From the NCBI GenBank assembly GCA_029945375.1, contig CM057060.1:2356001-2420000 (forward strand): a stretch of DNA of 64,000 nt. Direction: 5' to 3'. This document shows, in pieces, positions 59,971-64,000 of this stretch (position 1 is the first letter of the stretch; each line of letters starts with the position of its first letter). Under the pieces are notes generated by a model. The model saw only the letters and a program-made list of their open reading frames with translations, was not told the origin of the DNA and ran no database searches. Both the position numbers and the translations under genes were made by a program. This DNA is from Agaricus subrufescens (lineage: Eukaryota > Basidiomycota > Agaricomycetes > Agaricales > Agaricaceae).

Positions 59971-62462
59971 AAATGTCCGGGAAGCAAAAACTATTCAAAT
60001 TGTTACCGCTATCATGACGCATCCTATTCAAGTGATGGAGGTTTCGAGTTTCCTGTTCTTTTGATTGATTGAGCTCCGCCCAGAATTAATAATTAAACTC
60101 CACCAGTTATCGCATTAGTTAGTCCAGCCCGCCACCGCCTTACGGTGAAAGCAGACGATCACTGAGCGTCAATTTCTCTATAAAATTTCTATCCATCTGT
60201 CTATCTGAAGCCCGTGATGATCTGAGCTGTGCTGCCATGAACGCTTTGACTGCCAAGTTGATCGAGCAAGTCAGCGGATTCTCATATTCTGTGTGTGTTT
60301 TGTTGATATATATACTTTGTGATGCAACGAAATGTAATTAAATCGTACGCGGTCTTTGTTGTGAAGAGGAAACGATCATAATTCGAGCCGTGGGAGGCAG
60401 CACTTTATGAGTTGCCATCTTATGAAACTGATACAAAAGTATGGGGGGGTCTTACAGGTCTTTGGTGATGGAAACTCCGATCAGCATGGACCAGTTTATA
60501 TTTACTTTTCCTGTTCTTCTATCTCTCATTCCACGCCTCGTCGGGTCTGTACTGCCTTAGAGTGACAACAGGTCTATTGGTCAAAAAGCTGCAAATCGGT
60601 TAGTGCGAGATTGACTTTGATTAGTGGATGTTGCCGCATCCTCAAGGCCGAAGAAGTCCATTTTAAAAGTGGAGCACTGAGGTAGTCAACATTTTAGCAC
60701 GAGTTTTAAACTCCCTCTCGGGTTGAGAGAACATTCTGAGTCGAAAGTTCGAGACTTTTAAGTTTAACATGTCATTTGTATCCGCTTGTTCACTAATGTG
60801 TTCGCGAAGTAACCCATTTTTAAACGCAGCCGCGCGTTTTAGACCCTTTGTGTGCCATCTGTTCTCTATTCTCTGAACCGAACCACGAAAGCAAGTTATC
60901 CGATGACAATAACGCTTGGCAGTACAGTATCTAACCGCTTCTGGGTTCCTTCTGCTCAAGAGGACCGTTCCCCCCGAAACGCCGTAATCCAGCATCGCCA
61001 CTCCATGGACGGCATACAACCAGCCCCGATTGATATCCCTGCAAAAAGGCCAGCACACTTACTGGTGCCAAGCCGACACGACTCCATCAGTTGAGTTTTT
61101 TTGTTGTGTGGAGATCTAAAATTCCACATGTTCGCCGTGACTCACCAAAAAAAAAAAAGAACTGATCTTTTTTTTGTGTTCACTATCATTTCGGAATCTT
61201 AATTTTTGGCAAATACCATCTTTTGTTTTACTACTCAAATTCGGGTTCCAATCGGATTGTCCAAGTTCGATGTATGTGATATATCTCAAACAGATGTACA
61301 AACTGTCATAGCGCGGCCGTCTGCCCTTTTTCTTCAAAAAAGATGCACTGATATGTACTAAGGGTCCCATTTTTTCAGATCACTCAGAAGCATCAACGCG
61401 GGTGCAGTAAGTTTCTCAATATATCAACCTCTGGAGATATTCATAGTTCTATCTCCATTTATACATTTGTGACGGGGGTTTTGTAATCTAAATTTAGACC
61501 CGTTTGCGGACAAGGTTGAACAATCCCTACATAGTATATTGGGCGTAATCCCTGATTTTACGTGGTACTTCAATGGCAACACTGGAAGACGGTATATGTC
61601 CTGTTTTGGACCTTGGGGTTAACCACGCACATCGATCTTTGGAGCTACGATGATATATATCATAGTCACGATGAATGCCTGTGCATCGTAGACCGGCCCG
61701 TTGCCAGCTGACATTATCTCCAGAAGTTGACCTAATAAAAGCACACAATTACATATTGAAATTGCCTGTGACCGGCGCAAACCATGTATTTTAAGCAAAG
61801 TTCCAGCATACTGGCCCAAATTAGCCAAGAATGCATCACTTACTTGGCGCTGTCTAGGCTGTAGCTTATTGAGAATATTGATAGAGATGGCGAGTGTTGC
61901 GTTCATTTGGAGGCTGTACAAAAACGATGCATGATCGCAGGAGTTCACTCGGAGCTTTGGTCATACTCCTCGTAGCCCTTGACATTGATGTGCAACAAAC
62001 ACGGCTGTTATGGAAATTCACATACCTAGTACGGAACTGATCTGAAGAGTACTTCACACCTACAATAGCAGGAAAGTTCTATATAGACTAATGTCATGAC
62101 TTCCATACAGGTGAGTAGGTATGAAAAACGTAGTACATACAAGAATCAAGAATGAGCAAAGGTAATTGAGAGGAAAAAACTGATTGGAAAGCAGTATATA
62201 CATGTATAAGACGGATAGGGATTATGGATTATGGTATGAGAGGGGAAAAGGGTGGAATGAGATCATGGCAATCATAACCCAAGTGGAAGTAGCAAGCCAT
62301 TATGCCTTAAGTAGCGAACCTATGATGAGATATCTAACTAGTAAGAACTAGTACGAATGCTCACATGAAAGGTATGGTAGGCAGGAGCTTGGTATGGTAA
62401 GTAAGAGAGGTATCCAGTGGAACACATAAACACCTATTTAAATTTCCCTAGAACCTACCTCC
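59971..62462. other. Gene-poor stretch of about 2.5 kb
   Basis: The left part is the 3' flank of the small gene. Minus-strand frames at 60663-61058 and 61116-61370 have no domain. Around 61620-62060 the minus strand has several good donor/acceptor pairs and a hydrophobic frame, but no recognisable family, so I do not call a gene. A/T runs occur near 61150-61180. Confidence 0.45.
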
Positions 62463-64000
62463 TTACAGATCGGAGGTTCTGCTTGAAGAAAGCATAAGAA
62501 GTCATCCAGATCAATCCCAACAAGGGAATGGAAATAGAAGACGAATGCAGAGACAAAGATCCCCCAGATCCGAACCGAAATTGCATTGTCAGAACGGACA
62601 AGTAATAAGAAATGGCCATCAATCAAGCGATAGTAAGTAGGCGTTCAGATAAATACACAAAAGGTAACTTACCCGTCCGGCGGTGATGTGACGGTTTGAC
62701 CATAATCTCTACTCACACGATCCTTACAGTCTTGTTCTGACTCGGCTCCCAACCGTGACTTCCTCTTTTGGGAGGACGAGAATGGCTCGTGTCCATCTGA
62801 ATCAGATGCAGATGCAAGTTGCCCTTCGCTAGACAACTGATCATTCAAGCCGTGGTCTGATCTATCTCGTGAAGTTGGTGGCGGTGATGGCGTGCCAACC
62901 TTGGGCGGCACTGGTGGTCGTTCGTGGTTATGTTGAGGAGTATCATTCGGTGACATTGCCGTAATTTGTGTGAAATTGCTGAAATCATGTTGAGCAGAGT
63001 TTCGAGCTTGTTCCTCTTTCTGCACAAGCGCCAAGAAAGGATTTCTTGGTGATATAGGTGGATGACTCTCTTGGTTCACACTGGGTCGACTATTGCTCAA
63101 TATTGCAGAAGCTGTCGAGGCAGATGCTAATGCCGCATTAAGAGCACTGAATGGTGGGGGATTGGCTGCTTGCTGATTCCGAGAATTAGATGGTTCGCCA
63201 TTCGAGGATTCGGGATCACTTGCGAGCGCCGATGCTCGACTTCGCGAATTTGACCGAGAATGCTGCGGTCCGCTATCCGAAGGTCCACGACTTTGCTGGA
63301 AACTTGACAATTGTGCCGAAGAGGCTTCAGATGAAGATGGGGCAGACAAGTTGCGCGGTGGCGTTGCCGGTGTTGAGGAGCCGGTACCGGGAATGGTCTG
63401 AGGACCTGATCCGTTGCTTGTATCGGTTTCGGGTAGGGGTCCTGCAGCAGCAGCAGCAGCAGCCTCCTCCTCCCCTCGTTTCCGTTTCTCCTCCGCTTCC
63501 TTTCGTTGTTGCTCCTCATGTTCGATGAGAGAAAGGCGCATGGCTTCCATAAGCATAAGCTAGAGGCAATCAGATGGAATACGCAGTGTTTAGAATATGA
63601 CGACTTTACTTCTTCCAGATCTTGCCCAGGGATACTCATGAACTGCTCCAGCTGAGAGTTGCCTCCGTGTCTCCTTCGCCTTCGGCTTCCTCCACCTTCT
63701 GCTTCAGTCACCTCTTCAGGATTTAATGCGTGGATGCGACCACTAGTAACACCGACGGGGATCAAACGATCTCCAACCTGGCGCATGACAATGCGTCTAT
63801 TAGCCCTGCGCGCAACAGCTGCACGTACGGCAGCTAGTTTGGCTTCCCAATCAGGCCGTATTTGATCTTTCGTTCAGAATGAGTATGGTGAAAGGTATAT
63901 CTAGGAAGGCGTATACCTGTAGTGACCACCTCTGGACTGTCAGCACTATAGCTTTTTTGGCGTCGTCGGTGGGTTGGAGGCTGGGTGGGCTCTTTCGGCT
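62463..64000 (-). CDS. SIP5: SIP5-like protein, C-terminal part (5' end beyond the window)
   Basis: Reads into the right edge of the window, so the N-terminus is missing. Visible pieces are PPTHRRRQKSYSADSPEVVT, then across an intron QIRPDWEAKLAAVRAAVARR, QVGDRLIPVGVTSGRIHALN, and LMLMEAMRLSLIEHEEQQRK after another intron. These match fungal SIP5, a Snf1-kinase-interacting protein whose N-terminal zinc-finger region would lie outside. The remainder is disordered and Ser/Pro-rich with a seven-alanine run. A perfect donor (GG|GTAAGT at the codons for PPDG) opens a terminal intron of about 190 nt, giving a final TSDL and stop at 62463. If unspliced, the stop is at 62669. Confidence 0.82.
63444..63463. 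repeat. GCA trinucleotide microsatellite in the SIP5-like coding region
   Basis: Six to seven tandem GCA units on the plus strand, coding for a run of seven alanines on the minus strand. The run lies in a disordered Glu/Arg-rich segment and is likely length-variable between strains. Confidence 0.7.

Noticed and set aside
60663..61058. Minus-strand open frame of 131 codons
   Set aside because: Composition looks random, with no domain and no splice extension on either side.
47000..62000. Mating-pheromone precursor genes (short frames ending in a CaaX motif) in gene-poor stretches
   Set aside because: None of the short frames ends in a convincing CaaX box, and no pheromone receptor gene is nearby.

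Overview
The window looks like nuclear DNA of a filamentous basidiomycete, most likely an Agaricomycete. Protein-coding genes are split by many short introns (about 50-60 nt, GT-AG), coding density is high, and the gene families are fungal. I read 25 protein genes, one of them running off the right edge. I see no rRNA or tRNA gene, no CRISPR array and no intact transposable element. Gene models were spliced by eye from donor and acceptor sites, reading frame and remembered family conservation, so internal exon edges can be off by a few bases.

Layout. 0.8-4.7 kb: a large EST1/SMG6-type protein with a PIN nuclease domain (-). 6.1-9.1 kb: GH31 alpha-xylosidase (-), head to head with a serine/threonine dehydratase (+, 9.7-11.0). 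11.1-11.5: PET100 (-), head to head with glutamate decarboxylase (+, 11.7-14.1), then the DNA polymerase delta small subunit (+, 14.3-16.2), tail to tail with the ESCRT-II subunit SNF8 (-). 17.9-18.8: secreted cupredoxin. 19.4-22.7: HID1. 22.9-24.5: RAD57/XRCC3 recombinase. 24.6-25.5: four-span membrane protein (-). 26.0-26.6: ATG8 (-), head to head with glucosidase I (+, 27.0-30.2). 30.9-32.5: F-box protein.

33.7-39.1 kb is a chromosome-replication and segregation neighbourhood: SPC24 (-), CAF-1 large subunit (-) and, across a 107-bp divergent promoter, an RFC clamp-loader subunit (+). 39.5-41.7: ribosome-associated Hsp70 SSB (-), head to head with mitochondrial ribosomal protein uS2m (+), whose end lies 28 bp from the end of anthranilate synthase I (-). 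45.4-47.0: SHQ1. 47.0-53.8 is a gene-poor stretch. 53.8-55.7: SLC35F6-like transporter (-), head to head with an arrestin-like protein (+). 58.9-60.0: an unrecognised 69-residue protein with two unusually long introns. 62.5-64.0: 3' part of a SIP5-like gene (-).

Most genes are core housekeeping functions: DNA replication and repair, kinetochore, protein sorting, glycoprotein processing, autophagy and amino-acid metabolism. They do not form a metabolic cluster. I did not find a clearly new biological system. The best leads are the small spliced gene at 58.9-60.0 kb, three GC-AG introns forced by reading frame, MluI-box-like motifs next to replication and kinetochore genes, and the two gene-poor stretches.
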